DNA of 64,000 bases from Caulobacter sp. FWC2 (GTDB lineage Bacteria > Pseudomonadota > Alphaproteobacteria > Caulobacterales > Caulobacteraceae), in the NCBI RefSeq assembly GCF_002742625.1, contig NZ_PEBF01000001.1, positions 4,588,001 through 4,652,000 of the forward strand. Reading direction: 5' to 3'. Positions 8,549-16,830 of this stretch are shown piece by piece (position 1 is the first letter of the stretch; every line of letters begins with the position of its first letter). Both the position numbers and the translations under genes were made by a program. The notes below the pieces were generated by a model, which was given only the letters and a program-made list of their open reading frames with translations, was not told the origin of the DNA and ran no database searches.

Positions 8549-8665
8549 ACGTCATCCCGCGCTTTATGCGCGGGACCCATCCGTCCGCCGCGCGTTCGGT
8601 GCGGAACCATGGTCTCAGATAAAAGCTGAACCATGGGTCCCGCGCATGAAGCGCGGGATGACGGC
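8549..8665. repeat. Family B palindromic repeat
   Basis: GTCATCCCGCGCTTTATGCG at 8551 is matched by its inverted copy CGCATGAAGCGCGGGATGAC near 8643-8662, with a second inner pair around CCATGG. It lies in the 289 bp between the lipoprotein gene and rplY; the rest of that gap shows only a small hairpin before rplY. Confidence 0.8.
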
Positions 8666-8793
8666 GTGGTCTGGACCCTCCGCGAGGCTCCAGACCACGC
8701 GATTTGCGTCGCCCGGCCCTTTTGTGTATGTAGCGCGACCCCAAAACGACGCTGGCGAGCGTGGCAATACAGCCATAGGCGCTAGGTCACAGA

Positions 8794-8812
8794 AGAGAGC
8801 ATCCGGCTCTCT
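8794..8812 (+). promoter_or_regulatory. Hairpin in the rplY leader
   Basis: AGAGAGC-ATCCG-GCTCTCT forms a perfect 7 bp stem ending just before the weak Shine-Dalgarno sequence (AGAAAG, 8813-8818) of rplY. Its position suggests a role in mRNA stability or translational control; this is inferred from position only. Confidence 0.4.
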
Positions 8813-8826
8813 AGAAAGACATGACA

Positions 8827-9423
8827 ATGTCCGAGATCATTCTGAACGTTGAAGTCCGTGAAGGCGCCGGCACCGGCGCGGCTCGCGCGGTCCGTCGCGA
8901 AGGCAAGGTCCCCGGCACCCTGTACGGCGGCGGCAAGGCCCCGGTGAGCATCGCCGTGAAGGTCAACGAATTCCGCAAGTCGCTGTACACCGGCAAGCTG
9001 CTGGGCCACCTGGTCACCCTGCAGCACGGTGACGAGAAGCAATCGGTCATCGCCAAGGCCATCCAGTTCCACCCCGTCACCGACGAGCCGGTCCACTTCG
9101 ACCTGTTCCGCGTCAGCGAGCACCAGCTGATCAAGATTGAAGTGCCGGTGCACTTCAAGAACCACGAAACCTCGGTCGGCCTGAAGAAGGGCGGCTCGCT
9201 GGAAGTGATCCGTCACACCGTCGAACTGGCCTGCCCGGCCGACAAGATCCCGGAAGAGCTGGTCATCGACCTGACCAACCACGACATCGGCGACACCATC
9301 CGCATCTCGGAAGTGAAGCTTCCGGAAGGCGTGAAGCCGGCCGTGGACCGCGACTTCGTGATCGCGACCCTGAAGGCCTCGTCGGCCGCCCAGTCGGACG
9401 CCGGCGACACCACCGAAGGCTAA
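8827..9423 (+). CDS. rplY: 50S ribosomal protein L25 (CTC-type)
   Basis: A 198-residue long-form L25, made of the 5S rRNA-binding N-terminal domain (EIILNVEVREGAGTGAARAV, GKVPGTLYGGGKAP) and the C-terminal TL5/CTC beta domain (about residues 95-185, PVHFKNHETSVGLKKGGSLE, LVIDLTNHDIGDTIRISEV). The ATG at 8827 was preferred to that at 8821 because it lies 8 bases after AGAAAG. A strong terminator follows, then pth; rplY-pth is a common bacterial neighbourhood. Confidence 0.95.
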   Translation: MSEIILNVEVREGAGTGAARAVRREGKVPGTLYGGGKAPVSIAVKVNEFRKSLYTGKLLGHLVTLQHGDEKQSVIAKAIQFHPVTDEPVHFDLFRVSEHQLIKIEVPVHFKNHETSVGLKKGGSLEVIRHTVELACPADKIPEELVIDLTNHDIGDTIRISEVKLPEGVKPAVDRDFVIATLKASSAAQSDAGDTTEG

Positions 9424-9460
9424 TCGCCTCTCGGTCGGTCGATCGAACCGATCTAAAGAG

Positions 9461-9492
9461 CGGGCGGGCCTCACGGTCCGCCCGTTTTTCTT
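9461..9492 (+). terminator. Rho-independent terminator after rplY
   Basis: CGGGCGG-gcctcacggt-CCGCCCG forms a G/C-rich stem followed by TTTTTCTTT. It separates rplY from pth. Confidence 0.85.
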
Positions 9493-9513
9493 TGTCCTCT
9501 TGAGATCCAAGCG

Positions 9514-10131
9514 ATGCTGATCCTCGCCGGCCTGGGCAATCCCGAGTCCAAGTACGAGAAGAACCGCCACAACGTCGGCTTCATGGCCGTCGACGCCCTG
9601 GCGCGGAAGTGGGGGACGGCCCCGTGGCGCGCCCGCTTCCAGGGCCAGGCGTGCGAGGGCCAGGTCGGCACGCCCGACGGTCCGGTCAAGCTGCTGCTGC
9701 TCAAGCCCAAGATCTATTACAACGAGAGCGGCCGCGCCGTGGGCGAGGCCATGAAGTTCTTCAAGCTGACGCCCGCCGACGTGATCGTCTTCCACGACGA
9801 GATCGACATGGCCCCCGGCCGCTTCCGCATGAAGGCCGGCGGCGGCGCGGCTGGCAACAACGGCATCCGCTCGGTGACCAGCCAGGTCGGCGACGCCTTC
9901 CGTCGGGGCCGCATCGGCGTGGGCCATCCGGGCCACAAGGACGCGGTCATGCACTATGTGCTGGGCGACTTCCACAAGGTCGAGCACCAGTGGCTGGACC
10001 CGATGCTGGACGCCATCGCCGACGCCCTGCCCTTCGCCGCCGCGGGCGACGACGAGCGTTACCAGGCCGAGGTGATGCGCCTGGCGCCCGCGCCCAAGGC
10101 CGATCCGCGCAAGCCCGCCAAGGACGACTGA
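9514..10131 (+). CDS. pth: Peptidyl-tRNA hydrolase
   Basis: Releases tRNA from peptidyl-tRNA that drops off the ribosome. The 205-residue protein carries the family motifs: GLGNPESKYEKNRHNVGF (catalytic His in NRHNVG, substrate Asn in GLGNP), KPKIYYNESGRAV, VFHDEIDMAPGRFRMKAGGG (catalytic Asp in HDE) and GNNGIRSV, then GVGHPGHKDAV. The C terminus is a 15-residue charged tail. The next gene starts 2 bp after its stop, so the two are probably translated together. Confidence 0.97.
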   Translation: MLILAGLGNPESKYEKNRHNVGFMAVDALARKWGTAPWRARFQGQACEGQVGTPDGPVKLLLLKPKIYYNESGRAVGEAMKFFKLTPADVIVFHDEIDMAPGRFRMKAGGGAAGNNGIRSVTSQVGDAFRRGRIGVGHPGHKDAVMHYVLGDFHKVEHQWLDPMLDAIADALPFAAAGDDERYQAEVMRLAPAPKADPRKPAKDD

Positions 10132-10133
10132 CG

Positions 10134-10883
10134 ATGTTCTCGCTGCCGCTGCCGCTGATCGGCCTGTCGCTCCTGATCGCCATCGCCCTGTGCGTCCACG
10201 TGGTCCGCACCGGCCAGCAGATGTACTGGCTGTGGATCATCCTGGCGTTCCAGCCGGTCGGAGGGCTGGTCTATTTCGTCGCCATCATCGCGCCCGCCTG
10301 GTTCGGCGGCCGCACCGCCCAGAAGATGGGCCAGGCGGCGCGCAAAGCCATCGATCCGCAGCGCGAATACCGCGAAGCCGCCCGCGCCGTCGATGACGCC
10401 CCCACGGTCGCCAACCGCGTCCGCCTGGCGGTCGCCGCCACCGAGCTGGGCAAGCACGCCGAGGCCGAGCGGCTCTACGCCGACAGCCTGACGGGCCTCT
10501 ACGCCGACGACCCGCAGCTGCTGCTGGGCCGCGCCAACGCCCTGATCGAGCTGAACCGCCCCAGCGAGGCCCTGCCGCTGCTGGAGAAGCTGGGCGAGAC
10601 GCCCACCGGCGGCCGCACGGCCCACATCATGCTGGCGCTCGGCCGCGTCTATCACGCCCTGGGCCGCGAGGAGCAGGCCGAGACCGCGCTGCGCTGGGCC
10701 GCCGACAACTATCCCGGCTTCGAAGGCATCGCCCGCTACGCCGTCTTCCTGGCCGGCATGGGCCGCAAGGACGAAGCCCGCGCCCAGCTAGCCGAGATCG
10801 ACAAGCGCCTGTCCAAGACCCACGCCCACTTCCGCAAGGAGGCCAAGAGCTGGCGGGATTTCGCGGCGGCGGCGATTATCTAA
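10134..10883 (+). CDS. Membrane-anchored TPR protein
   Basis: A 249-residue protein with two N-terminal membrane helices (LPLPLIGLSLLIAIALCVHVV and MYWLWIILAFQPVGGLVYFVAII) followed by a cytoplasmic region of tetratricopeptide-like helix pairs from about residue 85 (AATELGKHAEAERLYADSLTG; LLLGRANALIELNRPSEALPLL; ALGRVYHALGREEQAETALRWA). TPR proteins usually act as assembly scaffolds; no partner is evident. It is immediately downstream of pth. The N-terminal membrane hairpin resembles phospholipase D-nuclease N-terminal domains, seen elsewhere joined to other modules. Confidence 0.8.
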   Translation: MFSLPLPLIGLSLLIAIALCVHVVRTGQQMYWLWIILAFQPVGGLVYFVAIIAPAWFGGRTAQKMGQAARKAIDPQREYREAARAVDDAPTVANRVRLAVAATELGKHAEAERLYADSLTGLYADDPQLLLGRANALIELNRPSEALPLLEKLGETPTGGRTAHIMLALGRVYHALGREEQAETALRWAADNYPGFEGIARYAVFLAGMGRKDEARAQLAEIDKRLSKTHAHFRKEAKSWRDFAAAAII

Positions 10884-10895
10884 TTATCGTTTAAC
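10880..10895 (+). promoter_or_regulatory. CtrA-box-like site
   Basis: CTAA-TTATCGT-TTAAC matches the Caulobacter CtrA consensus TTAA-N7-TTAAC at all but one base. It lies about 43 bp before the DUF2975 start and would link that gene pair to the cell cycle; it also overlaps the stop codon of the TPR gene, and a chance match is possible. Confidence 0.35.
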
Positions 10896-10937
10896 AGAAA
10901 CTTTTTTAGAATCGACTGTGGCGTCATGGAGGACGTC

Positions 10938-11543
10938 ATGGCCACGGTTCTGCGTCTGAAGCCCCTCTACCGCGTCCCGCCCGCACCGCCGCCCGAGAGC
11001 GCGGCCCAGCGCCGCGCCCGCCTGGGCAGCCGCGCCGCCGTCTGGCTGTTCACGAGCCTGTTCGTCCTTTCGGCCGCCATCCTGATCACGGCGATCGCGG
11101 TCATGGTGTTCTACAAGGGCGAGCTGGTCCGCATCGGGCCGGACAACTGCTACATCGGCGACGGCCCCGCCAATTCGGTGGCGTTCGGGTCGCTGCCCCT
11201 GGTCCACCGCCTCGTCTATGTCGTCGTCGGCATCGTGCGGGCCACACCCATCCTGATGATCTTCTGGAGCCTGCGCGCCCTGTTCGGCGGCTACGCCCGG
11301 GGGGAAGTGTTCTCGCGCGACGCGGCCCGTCGCTTCGGCCGGACCGGCAACTGGCTGTGCGCCTACGCCGTATCGCCGTTCCTGTGCCACCTCGCCCTTT
11401 CGGCCACCGGCTACGAGATCGACAAGAACTGGGCGCACATGGCCAGCCTGCAGGCCTTCGTCCTGGGTCTGCTGGTCTTCGTGATCGGCCAGGTCATGCA
11501 GGTCGGGCGCGAGATCGAGGAAGACCGCGAGGCCTTCGTCTGA
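10938..11543 (+). CDS. DUF2975 membrane protein
   Basis: A 201-residue membrane protein with four hydrophobic segments (VWLFTSLFVLSAAILITAIAV; LVYVVVGIVRATPILMIFWSL; LCAYAVSPFLCHLALSATG; FVLGLLVFVIGQVMQVG), ending in charged REIEEDREAFV. The pattern and the following small HTH gene are typical of DUF2975/YozG-type pairs; their function is unknown. The ATG at 10938 is preferred over 10926 because GGAGGA lies 4 bases before it. The TGA overlaps the next gene's ATG. Confidence 0.82.
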   Translation: MATVLRLKPLYRVPPAPPPESAAQRRARLGSRAAVWLFTSLFVLSAAILITAIAVMVFYKGELVRIGPDNCYIGDGPANSVAFGSLPLVHRLVYVVVGIVRATPILMIFWSLRALFGGYARGEVFSRDAARRFGRTGNWLCAYAVSPFLCHLALSATGYEIDKNWAHMASLQAFVLGLLVFVIGQVMQVGREIEEDREAFV

Positions 11544-11791
11544 TGCCGATCGTCCTGCGCCTCGACGTCATGCTGGCCAAGCGCAAGGTGCGCTCCAACG
11601 TGCTGGCCCGCGCCATCGGCATAACCGACGCCAACCTGTCCCTGCTCAAGTCCGGCAAGGTGAAGGGGGTCAAGCTCGAGACCCTGGAAGCCATCTGCGA
11701 CTTCCTCGACTGCCAGCCGGGCGACATCCTCGAATACCAACCCGAACAGCCGCCCGACATTGTGGGCGAAGACCTCAAACGCGCCGGCTGA
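11543..11791 (+). CDS. Small Cro/CI-type HTH regulator (YozG-like)
   Basis: An 82-residue DNA-binding protein: MLAKRKVRSNVLARAIGITDANLSLL is the helix-turn-helix (read as two pieces), followed by KVKGVKLETLEAICDFLDCQPGDILEY, the usual C-terminal half of this family, and a short Pro-rich tail. It is translationally coupled to the DUF2975 membrane protein by a TGATG overlap. Such pairs recur across bacteria, with the small regulator probably controlling its own operon; there is no sign that it is a toxin-antitoxin system. Confidence 0.88.
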   Translation: MPIVLRLDVMLAKRKVRSNVLARAIGITDANLSLLKSGKVKGVKLETLEAICDFLDCQPGDILEYQPEQPPDIVGEDLKRAG

Positions 11792-11816
11792 CGGCGCCTT
11801 TTCTCGGAGACACGCC

Positions 11817-12668
11817 ATGAGACTTTCAACGCCCGTCCGGGCGATCGCGGCCGGCTGCCTGCTGTTCTGGGCCAGCCTGGCGGAGGGCCAAACCTTCGCC
11901 GAGGCCGAGGGCGGCAAGATCGCCTACGAGACCTGCGGGTCCGGCGACAAGGCGATCGTGCTGCTGCACGACGGCATCCTTCACGCGGCGGCCTATGACG
12001 ACGTCTGGCCGCTGCTGTGCCAGCGCTTCCGTGTCGTGCGCTACGACCGGCGCGGCTATGGGGCGTCCCCGGCGGCCACGACGCCCTTCGCCTCGGTCGA
12101 CGACCTGTCGGCCGTAATGAAGGCGGCAGGCATCGCGCGCGCCACCCTGGTCGGTTCGTCGGCCGGCAGCGGCATCGCCGTGGATTTCACCCTGGCGCAT
12201 CCGGACACCGTCGATGGCCTGGTCCTGGCGGGTCCATGGGTCAGCGGGTTCAAGCCCTCTGCCGGCTTCATCGCCCGAAGCCTGAAGTTGGCAGCCCTGA
12301 TCAAGATGGGCAATATCGAGGGTGCGGTGAAGGACCCCTACATTCTGACCAAGTCCGCCGACGCCGAGCGGGCCAGGGTCGTGGCCCTGCTGAAAGCCAA
12401 TCCGCAGAACCTCGGCAATCCCAGCGGCAAGGTCGAACGCGCTGGTCCTGAGGCGCGCCCGCGCCTTGGCGAAATCCATGTCCCGACCCTGGTGCTTGTC
12501 GGCGAGGTCGACATCAAGGACGTCGTCGACCAGGCCCAAGTGGTCGCGACGGCCGTGCCCGGCGCCAAGCTGGAGACCGTCCCGGCGACGGGGCACTTCA
12601 TGTACCTGGAGAAGCCGAAGGACTTCGCCGAGCGGATCAGCGCTTTCGTCCAGGCCGAAGGCCGGTGA
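11817..12668 (+). CDS. Exported alpha/beta hydrolase
   Basis: A 283-residue alpha/beta-hydrolase. A signal peptide (MRLSTPVRAIAAGCLLFWASLAEGQ) suggests a periplasmic place. The nucleophile elbow is GSSAGSG (Ser about residue 116), the oxyanion strand is IVLLHDGILHAA, and the late VLVGEVDIKD and TGHFMYLEKPKDF supply the likely catalytic Asp and His. RRGYGAS is the usual loop after strand 4. The substrate cannot be told. It stands downstream of the HTH gene with a 25 bp gap and may be cotranscribed. Confidence 0.88.
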   Translation: MRLSTPVRAIAAGCLLFWASLAEGQTFAEAEGGKIAYETCGSGDKAIVLLHDGILHAAAYDDVWPLLCQRFRVVRYDRRGYGASPAATTPFASVDDLSAVMKAAGIARATLVGSSAGSGIAVDFTLAHPDTVDGLVLAGPWVSGFKPSAGFIARSLKLAALIKMGNIEGAVKDPYILTKSADAERARVVALLKANPQNLGNPSGKVERAGPEARPRLGEIHVPTLVLVGEVDIKDVVDQAQVVATAVPGAKLETVPATGHFMYLEKPKDFAERISAFVQAEGR

Positions 12669-12705
12669 GCGCGCCGGTTCTCCCGCCGTCAGAGAGGGGG
12701 CTTCC

Positions 12706-13536
12706 TCAGAACCGCCCGCGCTGGAAGTCCTCGAACGCCTGCACGATCTCCTCGCGGGAGTTCATTACGAAGGGGCCGTGCCAGAAGACCGGCTCCTCGA
12801 TCGGGCGGCCGGCCAGCAGCAGCACCCGCGCGTCGGTGACGGCCTCGACCCGCACCGTGTCGCCACGGCCCAGGAAGACGCCCGACAGCGCGTCGACCGT
12901 GTCGTGGGCGACGCGGACCTTGCCCTCATAGACCGCCAGCATGGTGTTGCGATCATCGCCCACCGGCTCTTCGAACACGGTCCCGGCCGGCAGCACGACG
13001 TCGAAATAGAGCGCGTCGACCGCGCCGCCGCCGATCGGGCCCGCCGTGCCGGAGTCGGTGACGCCCGAGATCACCTTGACGGTGACGCCGCGATCGCGGG
13101 CCTCGACCGGAATCGCATCGCTCTCGAACTCGCTATAGCCGGGCTCGCTCATCTTCAGCCTGGCCGGCAGGTTCACCCACAGCTGGAAGCCGCGCATGCG
13201 GCCCTCTGCCTGCTCGGGCATCTCGGAGTGGACGATGCCCTTGCCGGCCCGCATCCACTGGATGCCGCCGGGACCGATGATCCCTTCGCGGCCGGTGTTG
13301 TCCTTGTGACGCATCCGGCCTTCCAGCATGTAGGTCACGGTCTCGAAGCCGCGATGCGGATGGTCGGGGAAGCCGCCCATGTAGTCGGACGCCTGGTCAT
13401 TGTCGAAACAGTCCAGCATCAGGAAAGGGTCGAACATCTGGGCCTCCGGCGTGCCCAGCATGCGGGTCAGCCGCACGCCATCGCCATCCGAGGCGGGCAT
13501 GCCCTTCACGATCTTCAGGACGGGGCGAACGCTCAT
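12706..13536 (-). CDS. Pirin family protein
   Basis: A 276-residue bicupin. The N-terminal pirin domain has the metal-binding signature (DPFLMLDCFDND, FPDHPHRGFETVTYMLEG, MRAGKGIVHSEMPE, with two His in HPHRG and a further His in IVHSE), and the C-terminal cupin ends VFWHGPFVMNSREEI, typical of pirins. Bacterial pirins such as YhhW act as quercetin dioxygenases, others bind regulators; the role here is not known. It converges with the hydrolase gene and is divergent from ychF. Confidence 0.93.
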   Translation of the reverse strand: MSVRPVLKIVKGMPASDGDGVRLTRMLGTPEAQMFDPFLMLDCFDNDQASDYMGGFPDHPHRGFETVTYMLEGRMRHKDNTGREGIIGPGGIQWMRAGKGIVHSEMPEQAEGRMRGFQLWVNLPARLKMSEPGYSEFESDAIPVEARDRGVTVKVISGVTDSGTAGPIGGGAVDALYFDVVLPAGTVFEEPVGDDRNTMLAVYEGKVRVAHDTVDALSGVFLGRGDTVRVEAVTDARVLLLAGRPIEEPVFWHGPFVMNSREEIVQAFEDFQRGRF

Positions 13537-13656
13537 GGGGAAGCTCCTTTGCGCCTTTGATATCTGATCTGGTTGCAGTTCTTGCAAGAGGGGTCCGGTT
13601 CGCCTTTCCCGACCATCCGTGGTAATCGCCCGCCCAACGAAATTCACGAGAGTTCC

Positions 13657-14757
13657 ATGGCCCTTAAAGTCGCCATCGTCGGCCTGCCCAACGTCGGCAA
13701 GTCCACCCTGTTCAACGCCCTGACCCAGACGGCGTCGGCCCAGGCCGCCAACTATCCGTTCTGCACGATCGAGCCCAACACCGGCGAAGTCGCCGTGCCC
13801 GAGCCGCGCCTCGACGCCCTGGCCAAGATCGCCGGCTCCAAGGAAATCATCCCGGCCCGCATCACCTTCGTCGACATCGCCGGCCTGGTGCGCGGCGCGA
13901 GCAAGGGCGAAGGCCTGGGCAACCAGTTCCTGGCCAATATCCGCGACTGCGACGCCGTGGCCTTCGTGGCCCGCTGCTTCGAGGACGGCGACATCGTCCA
14001 CGTCGAAGGCCGCATCGACCCGATCAGCGATCTCGAGATCATCGAGATGGAGCTGATGCTGGCCGACCTGGAAAGCCTGGAAAAGCGCGTTCCCGCCCTG
14101 GAGAAGCGCGCCAAGGTCGGCGCCGACAAGGACAGCGCCAACACGCTGCGCCTGGCCAATATCGCCCTGGCCCTGCTGCGCGAAGGCCGTCCCGCCCGCG
14201 CCGCCAAGATCGACGCCGACGACGAGAAGGCGTGGCACATGCTGCAGCTGCTGACCTCGCTGCCGGCGCTCTATGTCTGCAATGTCGACGAAGGCTCGGC
14301 CGACAAGGGCAACAAGTACAGCGACCTCGTCGCCGAACGCGCCGCCAAGGACAACGCCAAGGCCGTGGTCATCTCGGCCCAGATCGAGAGCGAGATCGCC
14401 CTGCTGGACGCGGCGGAACGCGCCGAGTTCCTGGAAACCCTGGGCCTGGAAGAGCCGGGCCTGAACCGCCTGATCCGCGAGGCCTACACCCTGCTGGACC
14501 TGCAGACCTATTTCACGGTCGGCCCCAAGGAAGCCCGCGCCTGGACCATCCACGTCGGCGACACCGGCCCGCAGGCGGCCGGCGTCATCCACACCGACTT
14601 CGAGAAGGGCTACATCCGCGCCGAGACCATCGCCTTCGATGACTTCATCAAGCTGGGCGGCGAAAACGGCGCCAAGGAAGCCGGCAAGATGCGGGCCGAA
14701 GGCAAGGAGTACGTCGTCAAGGACGGCGACGTGATGCACTTCCGCTTCAACGTCTAA
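13657..14757 (+). CDS. ychF: Redox-regulated P-loop ATPase YchF
   Basis: A 366-residue Obg-family protein that prefers ATP over GTP and binds ribosomes, acting in translation and stress responses. Visible are the P-loop GLPNVGKSTLF, switch region NYPFCTIEPNTGEVAVP, FVDIAGLVRGASKGEGLGNQFL (G3), the ATP-specificity region (VCNVDEGSADKGN), and the C-terminal TGS domain from about residue 280 (LLDLQTYFTVGPKEARAWTI). The start at 13657 gives the family's N terminus MALKVAIVGLPN. Confidence 0.97.
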   Translation: MALKVAIVGLPNVGKSTLFNALTQTASAQAANYPFCTIEPNTGEVAVPEPRLDALAKIAGSKEIIPARITFVDIAGLVRGASKGEGLGNQFLANIRDCDAVAFVARCFEDGDIVHVEGRIDPISDLEIIEMELMLADLESLEKRVPALEKRAKVGADKDSANTLRLANIALALLREGRPARAAKIDADDEKAWHMLQLLTSLPALYVCNVDEGSADKGNKYSDLVAERAAKDNAKAVVISAQIESEIALLDAAERAEFLETLGLEEPGLNRLIREAYTLLDLQTYFTVGPKEARAWTIHVGDTGPQAAGVIHTDFEKGYIRAETIAFDDFIKLGGENGAKEAGKMRAEGKEYVVKDGDVMHFRFNV

Positions 14758-14776
14758 GCGTTCAGAACAAGCCAGC

Positions 14777-14806
14777 GGCCGGAGCGGAAACGCCCCGGCC
14801 GTTTCT
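14777..14806 (+). terminator. Terminator after ychF
   Basis: GGCCGGAGCG-GAAA-CGCCCCGGCC forms a 10 bp stem with one mismatch and a tetraloop, followed by GTTTCT. It sits 20 bp after the ychF stop. Confidence 0.75.
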
Positions 14807-14823
14807 CATTGGGGAGTACGCCT

Positions 14824-15504
14824 ATGTCCGACACCGTCACCCTGACCTCCGCCGCCGACGGCTTCCAGTTCACCGCCCTGCACGCCCAGCCTGAAGGCCA
14901 GCGCAAGGGCGGCGTGGTGGTGGTCCAGGAGATCTTCGGCCTCGACCAATACGTCCAGGCCGACGTCGCGCGCTGGGCGGCCCTGGGGTTCGAGGTGCTG
15001 GCCCCGTCGATCTTCGACCGCGCCGAGCCCGGCTTCGTGGCCGAGCATGACCCCAAGGGGTTCCAGACCGGCGTCAGCTACGTGCAGAAGGTCGGGATCG
15101 ACGCCATGCTGTCGGACATCCAGGCCTGTATCGACGACCTGGCGGCGCGCGGGCCTGTGTTCGCGGTCGGCTACTGCCTGGGCGGCTCGCTGGTCTGGCT
15201 GTCGGCCGGCCGGTTGAGGGGTCTGGCGGCGGGCTCGGCCTATTACGGCAGCATGATCGCCGCCAATGCCGAGCTGGCGCTGACCGCGCCGGTGATCGTG
15301 CACCTGGGCCGCAAGGACGCCCATATCGCCGCCGACGAGGTCAAGGCCAGGGTCGAGGCCGCTCATCCCGATGTTCCGGTCTACATCTATGAGGCCAGCG
15401 GCCACGGCTTCAACAACGACGGCCGGCCCGACAGCGATCTCGCCGATGCGGAACTGGCGCGCGCCCGGACGCTGGCGCTGTTCGTCGCCAACGGGGCCGC
15501 ATGA
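14824..15504 (+). CDS. Dienelactone hydrolase family protein (copy 1)
   Basis: A 226-residue enzyme of the dienelactone hydrolase family. The nucleophile elbow is GYCLGG, with Cys in place of Ser as in classical DLH (about residue 119), followed by the acid/His region VHLGRKDAHI and SGHGFNND. The N-terminal part VVVVQEIFGLDQYVQADVARWA is the family's oxyanion region. Classical members open dienelactones in chloroaromatic breakdown, but many act on other esters. GGGGAG precedes the ATG at 14824. Its stop overlaps the start of a paralogous gene, suggesting tandem duplication. Confidence 0.92.
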   Translation: MSDTVTLTSAADGFQFTALHAQPEGQRKGGVVVVQEIFGLDQYVQADVARWAALGFEVLAPSIFDRAEPGFVAEHDPKGFQTGVSYVQKVGIDAMLSDIQACIDDLAARGPVFAVGYCLGGSLVWLSAGRLRGLAAGSAYYGSMIAANAELALTAPVIVHLGRKDAHIAADEVKARVEAAHPDVPVYIYEASGHGFNNDGRPDSDLADAELARARTLALFVANGAA

Positions 15505-16184
15505 TGGGCGAGCGGATCCCTCTGGCCTGCAGGGAGGATGGCTCGCCCTTCGCCGCCTACCACGCCCCGCCCCGGGAGGCCCGGCGCGGCGGCGTCGTCA
15601 TGCTGCAGGCGATCTGGGGCGTGACGCCGCATCTGCGCGGGCTGGCCGACAACCTGGCCGAGCAGGGCTATGAGGTCATCGTCCCCAGCCTGATGGACTC
15701 GGCCGACGCTGACTTCCCCGTCGAGGACACCACCCCCGCGATCCTCGACGCCCGCATGGCCATGGGCAAGGCGACCGGCTGGGGCGTCTCCACCCTGCCC
15801 CGCGTCCAGGCCTGCATCGACGCCCTGGACGGTCCGGTGTTCGCCATGGGCTTCTGCTATGGCGGCACCACGGCCTGGCTGGCGGCCTGCCGCTGCGAGC
15901 GACTCACGGCGGTCTCGGCCTTCTATGGCGGCGACATCGTCGCCTATCGCGATGAGACGCCCAAGGTCCCGACCATCCTGCACTTCGGCAAGACTGACAG
16001 CCTGATCCCGCTGGCCGATGTCGACGCCATTCGCGACGCCCACCCGGACCTGCCGATCTATCTCTACGAGGCCGGCCACGCCTTCGTAGCGCCGAACGGC
16101 CATCACCCCGACAGCGCTCGGCTGGCTCTTCTGCGGACCTCGCAGCTGTTTCATCGTTCGGGCGGCAGCAAGGGCGAGGCTTAG
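15501..16184 (+). CDS. Dienelactone hydrolase family protein (copy 2)
   Basis: A 227-residue paralog of the preceding protein. The nucleophile elbow is GFCYGG, again with Cys (about residue 117), then VPTILHFGKTDSLIPL and EAGHAFVAP provide the likely Asp and His. It overlaps copy 1 (ATGATG), so both are translated from one message. Copy 1 and copy 2 differ widely in sequence, so the duplication is old and the substrates may differ. Confidence 0.92.
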   Translation: MMGERIPLACREDGSPFAAYHAPPREARRGGVVMLQAIWGVTPHLRGLADNLAEQGYEVIVPSLMDSADADFPVEDTTPAILDARMAMGKATGWGVSTLPRVQACIDALDGPVFAMGFCYGGTTAWLAACRCERLTAVSAFYGGDIVAYRDETPKVPTILHFGKTDSLIPLADVDAIRDAHPDLPIYLYEAGHAFVAPNGHHPDSARLALLRTSQLFHRSGGSKGEA

Positions 16185-16633
16185 CTCACCTTCGCGCAGG
16201 CCTGCTCCAAGCGAGGCCTGCGGAAATCGCAGGCCAGCCGGACGAGGGCGGGATAGGCCGGTCCGCTCCAGACCACCGTCGCGACGATCGGGTTGCCCGG
16301 CGCGCCGATGCGGCGAATCTGCAGGCTTTGCTTGCGAGGCCCGTCCAGCCGCAGCTCATGCCGGGCGGCTTGTGACACGCATGCGCCGTTGGCGAAGGTG
16401 CAGCCAGAGATCCGCTCGTCGGGCGCAAGGGGTCCCGAATGCATAGGATCGGCGCCCCGCTCTCCATAGACGATCAGCAGCTGTCTGGATCCGCCCAGGG
16501 CTGCGCGCCCCTCGGCGTCGATCGTCACGCTGGGCATGACTGGGCGCCAGTAGGACGTCGCCGCCGCGTAGACCAAGGCGCCCAGGGCAGCGACGCCGAC
16601 GATGAGGACGCCCAGAATGGAGCCCTTTGACAT
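16181..16633 (-). CDS. Membrane-anchored protein of unknown function
   Basis: A 150-residue protein with one N-terminal hydrophobic segment (SILGVLIVGVAALGALVYAAA), then a periplasmic-looking domain with three or four cysteines (SGCTFANGACVS, ACDFRR, QACAKVS) that may form disulfides. No family is recognised. The ATG at 16633 was chosen since translation upstream is low-complexity and lacks a hydrophobic start. It converges with the second dienelactone hydrolase gene with a 4 bp overlap. Confidence 0.62.
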   Translation of the reverse strand: MSKGSILGVLIVGVAALGALVYAAATSYWRPVMPSVTIDAEGRAALGGSRQLLIVYGERGADPMHSGPLAPDERISGCTFANGACVSQAARHELRLDGPRKQSLQIRRIGAPGNPIVATVVWSGPAYPALVRLACDFRRPRLEQACAKVS

Positions 16634-16830
16634 GACCACTCGCTCGAAAGTTGATTTTTGTTTTTGATACGGCGGCGCGCACTGCGGCGCCAGGGCCAAT
16701 TTCGGGATCGTCCGTGCTGTCGCCCCGGGCGCTTGCGGTTCTTCGAGAGCGAGAGAGACGTCAGTGTCCCCGCTCCCGCTGGCATGCCCAGACCATCGCG
16801 CCAGCGTCATAGCTGAGTTACGCTGACGCC

